Below the pieces are notes generated by a model that saw nothing but the letters and a program-made list of their open reading frames with translations, searched no databases and was not told the origin of the DNA. This document shows, piece by piece, positions 54,420 through 64,000 of a DNA stretch of 64,000 nucleotides; the stretch's first letter is position 1, and every line of letters begins with the position of its first letter. The DNA is from Polymyxa betae. Taxonomy: Eukaryota; Endomyxa; Phytomyxea; Plasmodiophorida; Plasmodiophoridae. The translations under genes were made by a program, and so were the position numbers. Location of the stretch: assembly GCA_003693705.1 (NCBI GenBank), contig RBZT01000754.1, positions 1 through 64,000 of the forward strand. The letters run 5' to 3'.

Positions 54420-55300
54420 TTACAGTTTCGTTACGTAGATAATCTCCCTCCCAGCCAAAGATATCATCATCATCTGCCCGGTACTCTCCAACGTCAATGG
54501 AGAAATCGAGCGGCCTTTCATCATCCTATTTAACTTGCGTTTCATTGCTCCAATGCCCCATTCTACCTGGATTCGGTATCCGGCGTTCATCTCATTATAA
54601 GCGTTTATCACTGACAGTTCATTTTCATCAGCATCATCATGAATCTGCCGGCGATCAACCCTTCGCATTAATGAAGGTATTCCCCCATGTAACCTGGATC
54701 GCTTAAGAGATATCCTTGGCAATCTTCAGTTATAGTGAAGAAATTCTTCCAGTTGTCACTGATATCTGAATGCCTCAAACTGTTCGCCTCGTGGAAAGTT
54801 CCAGGGTATCCCGGATCAATGTGAATAAACAGACCTTGATGATCCACAACGACAATATTATTCAGGCAGTAAATCGACTTTCGACCATAATAGCACAGCT
54901 TGTGGTTTGCATTCTCGCCACCAGGTTTCTGAATCTTGCAGAGCGTACCATCGATGAATCCAATACTCCCGGAAATTCAGCTCTCGGGCTAATCTCGATT
55001 TTTTCTCAGCATCGGGTCAAACAAACTCGCGATCGCAAGCATAGTCATTACATGATGCTATAAATACAGCATCGTCACAAACAGGAACTCTTCGCCCAAT
55101 TCCATTGGAAAGCTTCGAATACTGTTGTATTATCGTGTTTCAGAAAAAGCAAAAAAGCCAACAGTCGTTGCTGAGAATTTAACTTCGGTGGTCATCCTGA
55201 ACCTGGAATTACGTCGCCAGTCGAACGAGCATGAGTATCAGTAATCGGGCAAACAATGGAAGAGAGCTCTTCAAATTCTGTCGTAGTAAAATTTGGTCAA
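54420..55300 (-). pseudogene. Harb-2 PIF/Harbinger DDE transposase
   Basis: From the upstream end, SNDCWLFCFF...VPVCDDAVFIAS (55180-55060) is the N-terminal part in broken frames. ISGSIGFIDGTLCKIQKPGGENANHKLCYYGRKSIYCLNNIVVVDHQGLFIHIDPGYPGTFHEANSLRHSD (54975-54770) has the first two Asp residues, and INAYNEMNAGYRIQVEWGIGAMKRKLNRMMKG (54610-54520) the Glu block. The stop is at 54420. Same group as Harb-1, -3 and -4. At least three frame changes. Confidence 0.85.
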
Positions 55301-55304
55301 GACT

Positions 55305-55470
55305 TTAAAAACTGATGGCACGATTCTCATCGTCTCCAGCACGTTTCTAACTCCTTATGCATGATCGACTGTTTGCTGACAGTCTTTGCATTTTAGCAAC
55401 TCGAAAACCGTTGCAGAAACGATTGAAAGGGCTTTAAAATGTTTGGCAATCAGTAAGTAATAGTCTAGCA
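55305..55470. other. Unassigned flank of Harb-2
   Basis: No open frame or repeat seen; includes the likely outer end of Harb-2. Confidence 0.25.
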
Positions 55471-55475
55471 TGATG

Positions 55476-55552
55476 TCATCGCCAAATCCTGTCATCGCCA
55501 AATCCTGTCATCGCCAAATCCTGTCATCGCCAAAGTCTGGCATCGCCATACC
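55476..55552 (+). repeat. 16-bp minisatellite, ~4.8 units
   Basis: TCATCGCCAAATCCTG three times without change (55476-55523), a fourth with two changes (TCATCGCCAAAGTCTG) and a partial fifth. Short tandem repeat in otherwise unassigned sequence that continues to about 55900; TCGGAG words recur at 55730-55800. Confidence 0.95.
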
Positions 55553-55904
55553 ATTCTACATTGCCATAGCAACTCACAGCCAAATGCATAGATAAGCCTC
55601 TTCAAATACGGAATCCACATAAACTCGTAGTCTGCCACGCACTTTTGTCAGAACCGCTGTTGAACTCATAATTTAGTTACGGATCCCTCTATTATATTTG
55701 ATAGATTACAAGCACTTAAATATAGAATCGGAGAAGGCTCGGAGGCTGTCCAGTTCATCGGAGTTGAATATGCATCGGAGCCTATATTCATCGGAACAGG
55801 AGGTTAGCAGTCATCATTTCAATTAAATACTTCGATACTAGTCAATATATAGCGTAAATATTGATACAGGCAGCATTCTGTCTAGAGACAGCACTCACAT
55901 AGTA

Positions 55905-56170
55905 CGGCTTGGGTTGCAAGGAAAAGTTTACTGGAGCCACAAATGCCAGCTCGCGATGAACATGATTTTGACGTTTGATCATTATCGTCAGATTCGCGAT
56001 ATGATAGCAGGATGGCCAGGCTCTGTTCATGATACCAATGCCTGCGGATCTCGATTGGTTCAAAAGAGACTAGACAGGTTCTTTTCACCTGGGCAGTATC
56101 AGCTGGTTGACTCAGGGTTTACCATCACTAAGGCAGGTGCTTGTCCCATATCGGCAACCAGCCGCGATGA
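55905..56170 (+). pseudogene. Harbinger-type DDE fragment
   Basis: QGKVYWSHKCQLAMNMILTFDHYRQIRDMIAGWPGSVHDTNACGSRLVQKRL...FFSPGQYQLVDSGFTIT. GWPGSVHD with the following DSGF is the second-Asp region of a Harbinger DDE domain, of a third subgroup unlike both the IDGT and IDCMHW groups here. It is open throughout but has neither end. It is fused to MULE-4 at about 56200. Confidence 0.7.
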
Positions 56171-56219
56171 AGCATTTAATTGCGATGGCGATCTCTACGT
56201 GGCCTCTCTGTATGCATTA

Positions 56220-56514
56220 ACAGCTGTTTTTAACACCATGATGAATGGTCAAACATCGTTTCTGTAACAATTCGAGATGAATCTCTGGATTGCGATTGGG
56301 ATGCCCTATATAGATCGCTAGAGTTACTCGCGATTTCGAAAGAGCGTTGATGACTGCGATCAAAGGTAAAAAATAGCTGACAGAACGGACGCGCTGAGGA
56401 GCGTTTGGTCAACAGACATTGATTATTTGCTGTCTGTTCCACGGGCAACAGGCCAACCGCAGGAACATTGAAAAAATGCAGGGAACGGAGCAGACGATTC
56501 ACAAATTAATAGAA
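56220..56514 (+). pseudogene. MULE-4 core fragment, left part (split by Harb-3)
   Basis: NTMMNGQTSFL*QFEMNLWIAIGMPYIDR and the sequence reading ERALMTAIKG match MULE-1 (MTGQTSYLYQFALNLCIAV, ERALMTAIKG). A shortened remnant of the MULE intron follows (GTAAAAAATAGC...GCTGAG), then FGQQTLIICCLFHGQQANRRN and QTIHKL to the Harb-3 insertion at 56515. The right part resumes at 59090 with QPDILTVIPQ. Confidence 0.78.
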
Positions 56515-56768
56515 ACGTCCGCAAAGTAGGGTAATCATACGTTTGAGTTTGAAAAACAACGTTGCGGACTTGGAGAAGTGCGCGGGAGAATTTGCGGGCG
56601 CAGCCTTCTAATGTATCTTCAATCGAAAGTTAAAATGGCCTACAAGATACGTTTGTACGATTTTGGAAAACTACGCTAGTAGCAGCCCGTTTGCTGCGTC
56701 CGTAGAATTGCTAGAACTCGGTCTCCACCATTTCCTGGTCGTCTCTGGATCCTTTTATTCACGTCAAA

Positions 56769-57549
56769 ATGTCTGGAGTTGGAAAAGATTGCGTCGAAGT
56801 CCAACCAAGTGCTGTTTCAGCTCGGGCTGCTCCGATTAGTCCCGAACTCTTGGAAGGCCTTGTAAAGGCTTACCAGCAGCATTTTTCCGAATTCTGTAAA
56901 AGTAAATAAATCATTTTCCGTCTAAAACAACGATATCATTTGCGTTTATTATAGAATTCGGCAGACGTCCCAAACGATTAGCAAGGTCTGGGAAAGCGTG
57001 ATGAAAGACGTCTCCGAAGCGTTTTTTGATGAAAAGAAATCACCGACTCGAAACCGATCCGTCAGATGAAAGATAATTTTTGTGGATATTTGAAATCGCT
57101 CAACACCGTTACCGCGAACGTGGAAAACGATGCCAAGCCTGAATTGAAAAACATCGAAATTCTTACAGGGCTAAAGGAGTCTGATACCTACCGTTCTAGG
57201 GTCGTGCAGCAAACGCGTTCGACCTGATTACAGGCCATTCTCCTAAACGGCCAAAAAGGGACACGAACAAGGTCGTTAGTAATAGTTCTGACGGCGCCAA
57301 CGATTTTGAGCCCGAGCCTGATATCGATATGACTAAGAAAGAGAGTCGTTCACGGTCCACGATAGGACTTGAGTCTATAGCGAATAATTCCCTGTCGCAA
57401 ACCAGGTTACTATGAAGAAAGCGTCACAGCTCCAAACGCGTTTAAAAAATGAAATGCTGAACAAGGCAGCTTTGGAAGTCCTAATTTTGAAAAAGCAACA
57501 CAATTTGCTTACTGAAGAATTCCAGGCTCAAACAAATTTGCTTAATTAG
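56769..57549 (+). pseudogene. Harb-3 accessory SANT/Myb-like protein
   Basis: ATG at 56769 begins MSGVGKDCVEVQPSAVSARAAPISPELLEGLVKAYQQHFSEFCK. A candidate intron (GTAAAT at about 56903 to TTATAG at about 56954) precedes QTISKVWESVMKDVSEAFFDEKKSPTRNRS, RQMKDNFCGYLKSLNTVTANVENDAKPELKNIEIL, the helical SANT-like part. Joining by the intron leaves the frame one base off, so a further indel is present. The end is a coiled coil MKKASQLQTRLKNEMLNKAALEVLILKKQHNLLTEEFQAQTNLLN with TAG at 57547-57549. The 39.9 kb gene has a similar layout. Confidence 0.7.
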
Positions 57550-58935
57550 CCGGGGCTCTTTATACCACCACAATAAATCAATTTCGCTTCCTCTTCATCA
57601 TCTCCTTCCCAAGCGCCGCCATCAATAAGACCTAAATCAATCAGCTGAAGATTAATTCTTCTCCGATGTTGAAAATTCGTTAGAATGCAGCAACAGCGCA
57701 TGATGATGTCGAATTTGGGCCGTCGATTGGAAATGTACATTGTAGGATTCGCCATTTCATCTTCAATCCTCCGATACCCCATTCCACCTGGAAACGCTTG
57801 CCAGCATGAAGTTTGTTGAATGCATTCAGCACCGGTCCATCAATCCCTACATCTTCCCTTTGGTCCACTCGGCGCATTATAAACATGTCTGCCCCGATAT
57901 ATCCAGCTGCATCGTATTTAGTTAAAACCGGAATAAAAATTCAGCTTTCTTACGGTCTCCCAACAGGTATTCAAAATAATCTTCATCGCCGACCGTGAAG
58001 TGATGACGCCAGTTACGATACAGATCGGATTGTTTGAGAATGGTGTCGTTCTGATATGATCCAGCGTAACCTGGGTCAATGTAGATAATCAATCCATCAT
58101 GGTCCACTGCAATGGTGTTGTTAAAGCCATAGATCTTTTTTCGCCTGGTAATATTTGCCGGGCGGTGGATCTTCACCAGAGTCCCGTCTATGAACCCGAG
58201 GCAACCATAAAAGAAAGGTTCTCTAAGCGCTAGCTCACGGCGTCTCTGCTCGTTTGGCCATTGGATTTCGTTAGCCAACGTGCGATTTATCAACTCAGCG
58301 ATAAAGATAGAGTCATCACATGCAGAAGATCTGGAGAAATCCATCGCGCTGCTTCATCACGACACGCTTGTTTCTACATACAGCTGAGAATGGCTGGAAT
58401 GCAGAAAAAGCACATTTACATTTCGCAGAAACAGAACTGTAGCTGGAAGTCTCTGCTCGACAGTAAGTTTCGGAGGGCGGCCACTTTTAATATGCTGCTC
58501 TCCCGTTAGACGCGAGGTATTGGCTATAACAGGAAACATGACATCACAAAGCTCCTGGAAATTTATTAGACATCTTATAAACTACACAGATATTTCACTA
58601 ACACGCCACTGATTCAAAGTGAAACCAGAATGGTTATAGAATATGGACGCAGGTCCAGAAACGATCCTTTCTAGAACATCATAAACAGGATGACGGATGT
58701 CAACGCTGAAATCTCCTTCAAGATGAACCTGCAGTTTGTCGTCATCGAGATCTTGCAATTCTAACGCTAGGGCGCATGCTTGCGCATTCAAGTTATGACT
58801 TGACACAAAAAACGATATATCTTGCACCAGAGCGTAGTCGTCCTCGCTGGTTTCGCCATCAGAAAACCCAACCGGATCAACGAGGGCTTGATTCATGTTG
58901 GAGTCGTAGCAGCAGCGTCCAGAGCGAGCGAACAA
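57546..58935 (-). pseudogene. Harb-3 DDE transposase
   Basis: From ATG 58935: YDSNMNQALVDPVGFSDGETSEDD, LQDLDDDKLQVHLEGDFSVDIRHPVYDVLERI to 58582, then in other frames the helix-turn-helix part FQELCDVMFPVIANTSRLTGEQHIKSGRPPKLTVEQRLPATVLFL. The core (58344-57922) has VCDDSIFIAELINRTLANEIQWP, GCLGFIDGTLVKIHRP, VDHDGLIIYIDPGYAGSYQNDTILKQSDLYRNWRHHF and YFEYLLGD; then MFIMRRV and RFQVEWGIGGLKMKW (Glu). The tail CCCILTNFQHRRR and an acidic stretch end at 57546. Three or four frame changes. Nuclease that cuts at the inverted ends. Confidence 0.88.
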
Positions 58936-59086
58936 GCGACAGCAAAACCGACGGAGTCCGTAGAGCGCAGCCTAGTATCAACGTAACTTTCAACATATGT
59001 TGTATTAGAGCGACTTTACGGACGTTTTTGGTTTGAAAGTAACTTTGGAAAAGGGCGTGAGAAAGATACGTTGACTTTGCGGACGT

Positions 59087-59565
59087 CACTTATGCAGCCT
59101 GACATTCTGACGGTAATTCCACAATAAGAGATATGCACAGTTGGATTTCAGTATATCCCTCAGAGGCTGAGGCTATCTGAGGACGATGAAATTATAAAGA
59201 TGGAATCGTTCTTTGAGTATCTCCCTGCTACATGGATGAGAAGATTGTCTCCCGCAACTTGGATTATTCATAATCATATCAACCATCGAGAACTCGATAA
59301 CCGCACTAGCAACGCTCTGGAGACTTACAACAGGCATCTGAACCACATGTTCACAGGAAAGGGTCATCCGAATATTCTTGAGGAAGTGCTCGAGAAGTAT
59401 CAAGATCGCCAGGCCGGGCGAGTAAGGTCACCAAGACACGATTCAACATTTTTACCAGATTCAGCTAAAATCTCAGTCGATTATCGAGCATTCCGCCTGA
59501 TTAATCTCTTGCTTGCCGTTCAATTCAAATTTCAAAAAGGAATGAGATCCTTCAGATTCGGTTGA
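59087..59565 (+). pseudogene. MULE-4, right part (C-terminus)
   Basis: QPDILTVIPQ*EICTVGFQYIPQRLRLSEDDEIIKMESFFEYLPATWMRRL, NHRELDNRTSNALETYNRHLNHMFTGKGHPNI, EEVLEKYQDRQAGRVRSPRHDSTFLPDSAKISVDYRAFRL, stop at 59563-59565. It continues the left part across Harb-3 and is close to the MULE-1 C-terminus, with about 15 extra residues (ALETYNRHLNHMFTG) that MULE-1 has lost. One TAA after TVIPQ. Confidence 0.82.
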
Positions 59566-59927
59566 TCTAAACACTTGCAGGTATGTTCAGAGGCTGTTCC
59601 AGCTGTTGCACCACTCTCGCAAGAACCCCAATAAGATAGATGCTGGAGATAGTGTTGTCAAATAGTAATGTTATTATCAATTCTAATTTCTTCCAGGGTA
59701 GCTCCGCGGTCCATGATGTTGGATGCTATAAAAGTAGTTGTTTTTAAGAGCAGGAGACGTTTCAATTGTAATCCAAAAAATGGAAGTGTCTGTATTTCTG
59801 TAATTAGTGTTGGATTTGAATCTTGAGGTCTTGACCGGAAGAGGCCATCCAACAATTGGTGAGTCACTGATGAGAAGCAAGACGCTTGTCATTGACTAAT
59901 TTGATTCCAATACGCCCCCTCAGTTAA

Positions 59928-60607
59928 GTGGTCGTAGAACTCTTAGCTGGATACGATGAATGGAGTTGGCCATCTGAATCGGAGCGCTCTATTTCCGCTC
60001 AAGTAATTCCTGGCTTCGACGGATGTGTAGGGTTTATCGACGGCACGCTTATACCAATCAGGCGTCCCTCCAATGTTGACAGTGATAGACCATGGTATCA
60101 TGGACGAAAGTCCATGTATTGCTTAAACATAACGGTGGGGATTGATCACCGTGGTTTATTTATTTACATAGACACTGGATATAGAGGATCCTTTGATGAT
60201 GTAAACTGCCTTCGGCAGTCTGATCTTTACAACAACTGGCGACATACTTCACTCACCGCGATGATTATTTTGAATATTTATTAGGCGATCCTGGTTACGT
60301 GGGAGAGATGTTTATAATGCGGCGAATAGGGCGCAAAGAGATCCCTGAAGACGGCAACGTAGATGTGATTGACGCTTTCAACGCTATGCATGCGGGATAC
60401 CGCGTTCGCGTTGAATGGGGCATTGAGGGTTTCAAACGAAAATGGAAAATATTCATGAAGACGTTTGAATCATCACGAGAAAGATTTCCTCATCTTTTTC
60501 GCAGTGTAGCAATACTGACCAACTTTCAGCAACGACGACCACTGGATATGACCGCTGAATTGGAGGAAGGCCTGGAACAGAATATTGGCTGGGATGTTGC
60601 AGAATAA
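59928..60607 (+). pseudogene. Harb-4 DDE transposase, one frameshift
   Basis: GYDEWSWPSESERSISAQVIPGFDGCVGFIDGTLIPIRRPSN (first Asp), YHGRKSMYCLNITVGIDHRGLFIYIDTGYRGSFDDVNCLRQSDLYNNWRH (second Asp). A shift near 60245 leads to YFEYLLGDPGYVGEMFIMRRIGRKEI, DVIDAFNAMHAG, RVRVEWGIEGFKRKWKIFMKTFE (Glu), LFRSVAILTNFQQRRP and the stop at 60605-60607. This is the best preserved Harbinger core here: all three catalytic residues remain and only one indel breaks it. The N-terminal helix-turn-helix part is absent. Confidence 0.9.
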
Positions 60608-60677
60608 ACGACCAGAACGCTAAGTGTTGATAGTCGCTATGTGTTGATAGTCGGGAATAAATTTATAATTACAACAC

Positions 60678-61350
60678 CAACGCTCGCGCCTTAGCGTTGA
60701 ACTCCTCCTGCTGGAGGAGTCCAAGCTCCAGCGCCTGCTTCAGTTTCTGCAGTTGCACCAGAACTGTTTGGTGTTTAATTAAATTCTCTTGAGCTCGGCG
60801 GGACTGAGCATAATTTTCGCTGATTTTGGATATAGAATCAGCCTGCTCACTGAGAGTTTGGGATTTGGTTTTAGGCCCCTTTTTTGATGGAGTTGTGGAC
60901 GTGTCCCTCCTTTTGGCGGTTGATTCTCCTTACTGGACATAAAACTGCCCATAATTTTTTCTTGCTTTGCCAGCAAGTTTCGTTTAGCATGAGGATTGCC
61001 GGCTTTGATTTTTTTTCACATGTCCGAAGACTGAAGAGAAATTTTTCCAGACGCATCGTCGGAGTCTCCAGTTTGAGGCCGATTTTATCGGCTCGTATGT
61101 GAGCCTTCAGCCCTTTTTCGATGATGGTGCAATCAGGATATTCATTTTTATATTCAGAGTGTATCTGCAAAGAGAATCAATTTATCATTGCAACGCGTGT
61201 TGGTGAATTGCCACCTTAGGCCATATTTCTTTCGGGATGACCTGTGTTCCAGCTTTCTTGCGGCCATCTGACCATTCTGCATAGAATAGTCGGTGTGCTG
61301 CAAGTAATACGCTGGTTTAACTTAATCCACGACTTCTCTAACAGTAAATT
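60678..61350 (-). pseudogene. Harb-4 accessory SANT/Myb-like protein
   Basis: HRLFYAEWSDGRKKAGTQVIPKEIWPKVAIHQH (61310-61210), then IHSEYKNEYPDCTIIEKGLKAHIRADKIGLKLETPTMRLEKF (61168-61040), basic and Ser-rich linkers (QKRGLKPNPKLS), and the coiled-coil end VLVQLQKLKQALELGLLQQEEFNAKARALVL with the stop at about 60678. An in-frame gap (GTTGCAATG...TTTGCAG, about 61165-61195) could be a very short intron. It is convergent with the Harb-4 transposase. Blocks match Harb-1 in order. Frames break near 60950 and 60780. Confidence 0.75.
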
Positions 61351-61354
61351 TCAT

Positions 61355-63045
61355 TTTTTTACAGGGTGGAGAACTGTCTGGACCCAGAGCTGATGCTGAT
61401 TCTTCATTGCTAAGATCAACAGCTGCTGTAGATGACATATCAAATACAATATCAACTTGGTTCATATTGATATTTTTCAGCAAAAGTTTGCTAGAGTCGA
61501 AAGTCTGTGGAACAGTTTGAGGGAAGTTTTATTGGGCTTTGAAAAGTTTGCAGGATCTTTATCAATGACTGTAAGCACCCGGAGGCTTCCCCGACTTTTT
61601 GAGATGAAAAGTCTTTCACTCACAGACTTTTAACGCCTTTTGCGGACATCTTTAAAATATTAGAATTTTCGATCAATTCCAACATCAGTTGAAAGAATGA
61701 ATTTAAGTTCGCATTTTCCCGCAACCCCCCTGGATGCATAAATTCTTTCGCATCAAAACGCTCCATAATGATATTGTCAATGGCCCTAGCTTGAGCAGTA
61801 CATGTGGAACAACATGCGATACGAAATGCACTGGGAGCGTCATAAACATTCATTCAGGGAATTTGCTGCAAAGGCATTAACAATGTGGTTTCGGTGCGAC
61901 ATGCTCTTTTACCGTTTCCAGCACGATTAAAGCTTTAATCAATTGAATTTGAAGTTGTTGAAGTTGCGTCCTTCCAATGATGGTGCAAAAACATTCCGAT
62001 ACTGTAGCATATCATAGAACCTATATAATGCTTTCTGGAAGGATTTTGCATGCATGATTCTTCCGAATAGCCTTCTCGTCAGAAATTTAACAAAGCATGG
62101 AACATCAAATACCACAGCGCGTTCTAATCAAAATCCCTGAAGACTGGTACGGATTGAATCAATGGGGATCATAAAAAAATTATTGGTTTTATAAACTTGC
62201 AGTGTTGGATATAGTGATGATTCTCACTTTGAGGGCTCATGCGCCTTTAGCCAAAGCCCAAGGTAAAGACGCTCGCGATCCCTGGTTTCGGGCAACCTAT
62301 TTGCCAGCGTTCAGCCTCACGGGCGTCAACACCGAAAACGAGACCGCTGCCACCAGACACACAGTCCAACATTTCTATCAATGTCTTACTGACATTCTTG
62401 CAACGTTTCATTTCTGATCATTCAGATGATAACAAGGAAGTTACTCCTAGATGATGATTGATATCTGACTTGAATTAGCGACTGGGATCATAACCGGTTC
62501 CCAAAAGCTTGTTAAATGCATCAATCCAGAAAACCCTGGGATCTTGAAGGGATGTTTTAGATCCGTGGATCTGCTTTATGGTTTGAATATCTGCCTTTCC
62601 CATCGCACAGCTGAATTCTTTCCAGATGCTTTCCCATTTCATAACTTGCCCACTATAATCCTAACAATATCGTTGACCAGTAGGATAAAAATTGACACGC
62701 TTTGTAACTAGTGTAGCTGCCGCAATTTCTGCTTTGAGTACATTGCTGGAGCCGGCTCATTTTAGTTTAATCCCAAGCAAGGTGGGATGATGACTGTTGG
62801 TCTCAACGCGCGTTTTATGCAAAAGCCGGTTTGCAACATCGAACTCCTTGCATCTTGCAAACACATGCTCCAACGATAGTGCTGGATCCAGCCTTTTTGG
62901 AGACTTTAGCCCAAGCAGCAAAATCCGCCATGCTATTCTGTTCAACCATCAGATTTGAATCGTATAACATTGTTACTGTGAGCAACCTGGAGCTGGAAGA
63001 ATAAAAATCAATAGCCCCTACTGTTTATCATATTCAGTTTATAAG
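61355..63045. other. Unassigned 1.7-kb stretch
   Basis: Open frames are short. The minus strand has 61620-61853 (FDAKEFMHPGGLRENANLNSFFQLMLELIENS) and 62757-62945 (SKKAGSSTIVGACVCKMQ / FARCKEFDVANRLL in different frames); near 62510 DAFNKLLGTGYDPSR is readable. The plus strand has 62202-62417 (ARDPWFRATYLPAFSLTGVNTENETAATRH). I recognise none of these. It may be one decayed element, but no ends pair. Confidence 0.3.
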
Positions 63046-63132
63046 TAATTAATGTCAAGAGTAGGGGTTATCAAAGTTAAAAGAACTCAGAGTTTTAAGA
63101 TTCGCATCACCCTGGGGGATTCGCATCGATTT

Positions 63133-63191
63133 GATTCGAATCTCACTCTAGATTCACCTCATGGAGGTGAATCTATTCGGAGATTCGAATC
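63133..63191. repeat. Double-arm hairpin in the pogo-like gene
   Basis: Outer arms GATTCGAATCTC (63133-63144) and GAGATTCGAATC (63180-63191), inner arms TAGATTCACCTC (63149-63160) and GAGGTGAATCTA (63164-63175), with a 3-base loop and a 4-base mismatched bulge. Confidence 0.95.
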
Positions 63192-63541
63192 TCGGAATTG
63201 TCGCGTTGACCATGTTATTGCTATGGACGAAACCTTCATCAGGTTTCACGAGGCTGATGATCCGGTACTCGTGCCGCAGGGTAAGAAGCGTGTTGCAGGA
63301 ACGTCTCGTCCGCACGATCCAAAGTCTGGTGTCACGCTTGTCGTCGCAGCCGACCTGTCGACATCGTCGTTGTTGCCCGCTTTCATCATGGGCACTGCAA
63401 AGTTTGGTGCCACTCTAATGAAACAGTGGGCGCACTATAGTAACAGTGCCGTGGTTTTCAATAAAAGCCAATGAATGACGCAACAAATTGCGATCATGTT
63501 TTTACATTTTCTGACCGTCCAATTATCTAATCGATCAATAG

Positions 63542-63588
63542 GTAACAATTTGAAATTCCAAGCAAATTGTATTGAATTTCGTCGGCAG
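63542..63588 (+). other. Spliceosomal intron in the pogo-like transposase (47 nt)
   Basis: GTAACA donor, GGCAG acceptor. Removal joins ATA G to GT TTG, giving RSIGLIWERA in one frame with conserved DDE_1 residues on both sides. Confidence 0.85.
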
Positions 63589-64000
63589 GTTTGATATGGG
63601 AGCGTGCATCAACCCATTACGGCGCTGATATTGAGGAATGGCTGCAACAGTATAATGCCTCGCATCCAGGGAGCCATATTTACGTTAAGTTTATTGCTGA
63701 AGGGATGACCTCCGTTATGCAAATAAGAAAGTCTCGCTAATCAACTTGTTAATTCAAAAAGATTTGAAGGTTGGCGACATCGCCATTAATAAGCAACTTA
63801 AATCCTATATCTTGAAAAAACGAAAACCTGCGTTAAAGCCGCATCGCAGACATTCCTGTTGGAGCTAAATTTGCAGTCAGCCGCGATGAGCTGATATCGC
63901 TCATCGAAAACGCGTACGCCCGATACGATTCGGAGCATACAAAACGTCGAACGGTCGCAAGGACATTCGGGCGTTGTGGCCAAGACCCCTTTATCGATGA

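Larger units (their letters stand above)
56515..59086. mobile_element. Harb-3: complete Harbinger element inside MULE-4
   Basis: Perfect 13-bp terminal inverted repeats: ACGTCCGCAAAGT at 56515-56527 and its reverse complement at 59074-59086. Between them lie a SANT-like gene (plus) and a DDE transposase (minus), converging with overlapping stop codons near 57547. The flanks are the two halves of MULE-4. The target site is near ATTAAT; TTA may be the duplicated trinucleotide, but one flank differs by a base, so I do not claim an exact duplication. Total length 2572 bp. Confidence 0.9.
63052..64000 (+). pseudogene. pogo/DDE_1-like transposase, partial at window end
   Basis: The clear part begins VDHVIAMDETFIRFHEADDPVLVPQGKKRVAGTSRPHDPKSGVTLVVAADLSTSSLLPAFIMG (first Asp in MDET). 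A TGA at 63472-63474 stands where GWMTQ is expected; MTQQIAIMFLHFLTVQLSNRSIG continues, and a 47-nt intron (63542-63588) joins to LIWERASTHYGADIEEWLQQYNASHPGSHIYVKFIAEGMTSVMQ with the second Asp/His region altered (WERASTHY). Further frame changes lead to DIAINKQLKSYI and GAKFAVSRDELISLIENAY near the end. The gene leaves the window. The N-terminal DNA-binding domains are missing, and a hairpin lies in that place. Confidence 0.82.

Noticed and set aside
1-64000. tRNA or rRNA genes
   Set aside because: I saw no cloverleaf with A and B boxes and no conserved rRNA core sequence when reading; a dedicated scan would be needed to be sure.

Overview
This window is eukaryotic and consists almost entirely of decayed transposable elements. 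I found no convincing host housekeeping gene and no tRNA or rRNA gene. Two spliceosomal introns supported by joined frames (63 and 45 nt, same site in two Mutator-like copies), a third of 47 nt in a pogo-like gene, and the mix of families present (Ty1/copia, Ty3/gypsy with chromodomain-like ends, hAT, Mutator-like, PIF/Harbinger with a convergent SANT/Myb-like partner, a Crypton with a GCR1_C-like domain, a Tnp2-like relic) fit an oomycete-like stramenopile or an early-diverging fungus. I cannot decide between them from the sequence alone.

Layout. 0-10.2 kb: four copia relics. One of them, Copia-C (2170-7076, minus strand), is structurally complete, with 310-bp LTRs and a GGGAC target duplication, and it splits an older copia (Copia-B). 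10.27-12.87 kb: a hAT element with GGACCG-rich ends. 13.1-15.3 kb: a copia fragment (gag, protease, integrase). 15.8-17.3 kb: gypsy pieces around one LTR. 17.4-17.9 kb: a tandem exon-like repeat. 17.9-19.8 kb: a Crypton. 21.0-22.7 kb: a MULE. 23.2-25.4 kb: a gypsy with a solo LTR inserted in its integrase. 25.4-27.6 kb: copia and chromovirus fragments. 28.9-31.2 kb: Harbinger. 31.9-34.1 kb: a Tnp2-like transposase relic. 34.4-35.8 kb: an array of about 8.5 copies of a 168-bp unit. 35.8-37.3 kb: a second MULE. 37.3-39.3 kb: a PIF element. 39.9-42.2 kb: a SANT-like gene and a C2H2-finger MULE. 42.2-53.5 kb: two copias and a gypsy. 53.9-61.4 kb: three Harbinger loci plus fragments, one Harbinger (56515-59086) sitting inside a MULE with perfect 13-bp terminal repeats. 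63.1 kb to the end: a pogo/DDE_1-like transposase running out of the window.

Function. Nearly every pol or transposase frame carries stops or frameshifts, so I treat them as pseudogenes. The most unusual material is not a known element. The 168-bp array at 34.4-35.8 kb has a 68-nt segment in most units, bounded by AG and CAG|GT and holding a conserved reading frame. A separate ~327-bp repeat family at 17.4 and 23.5 kb has the same exon-like phase in one copy and shares an identical 18-nt acceptor sequence with the array. These may be relics of tandemly duplicated alternative exons. Four short hairpins, three of them inside transposon coding sequence, suggest local template-switch events.
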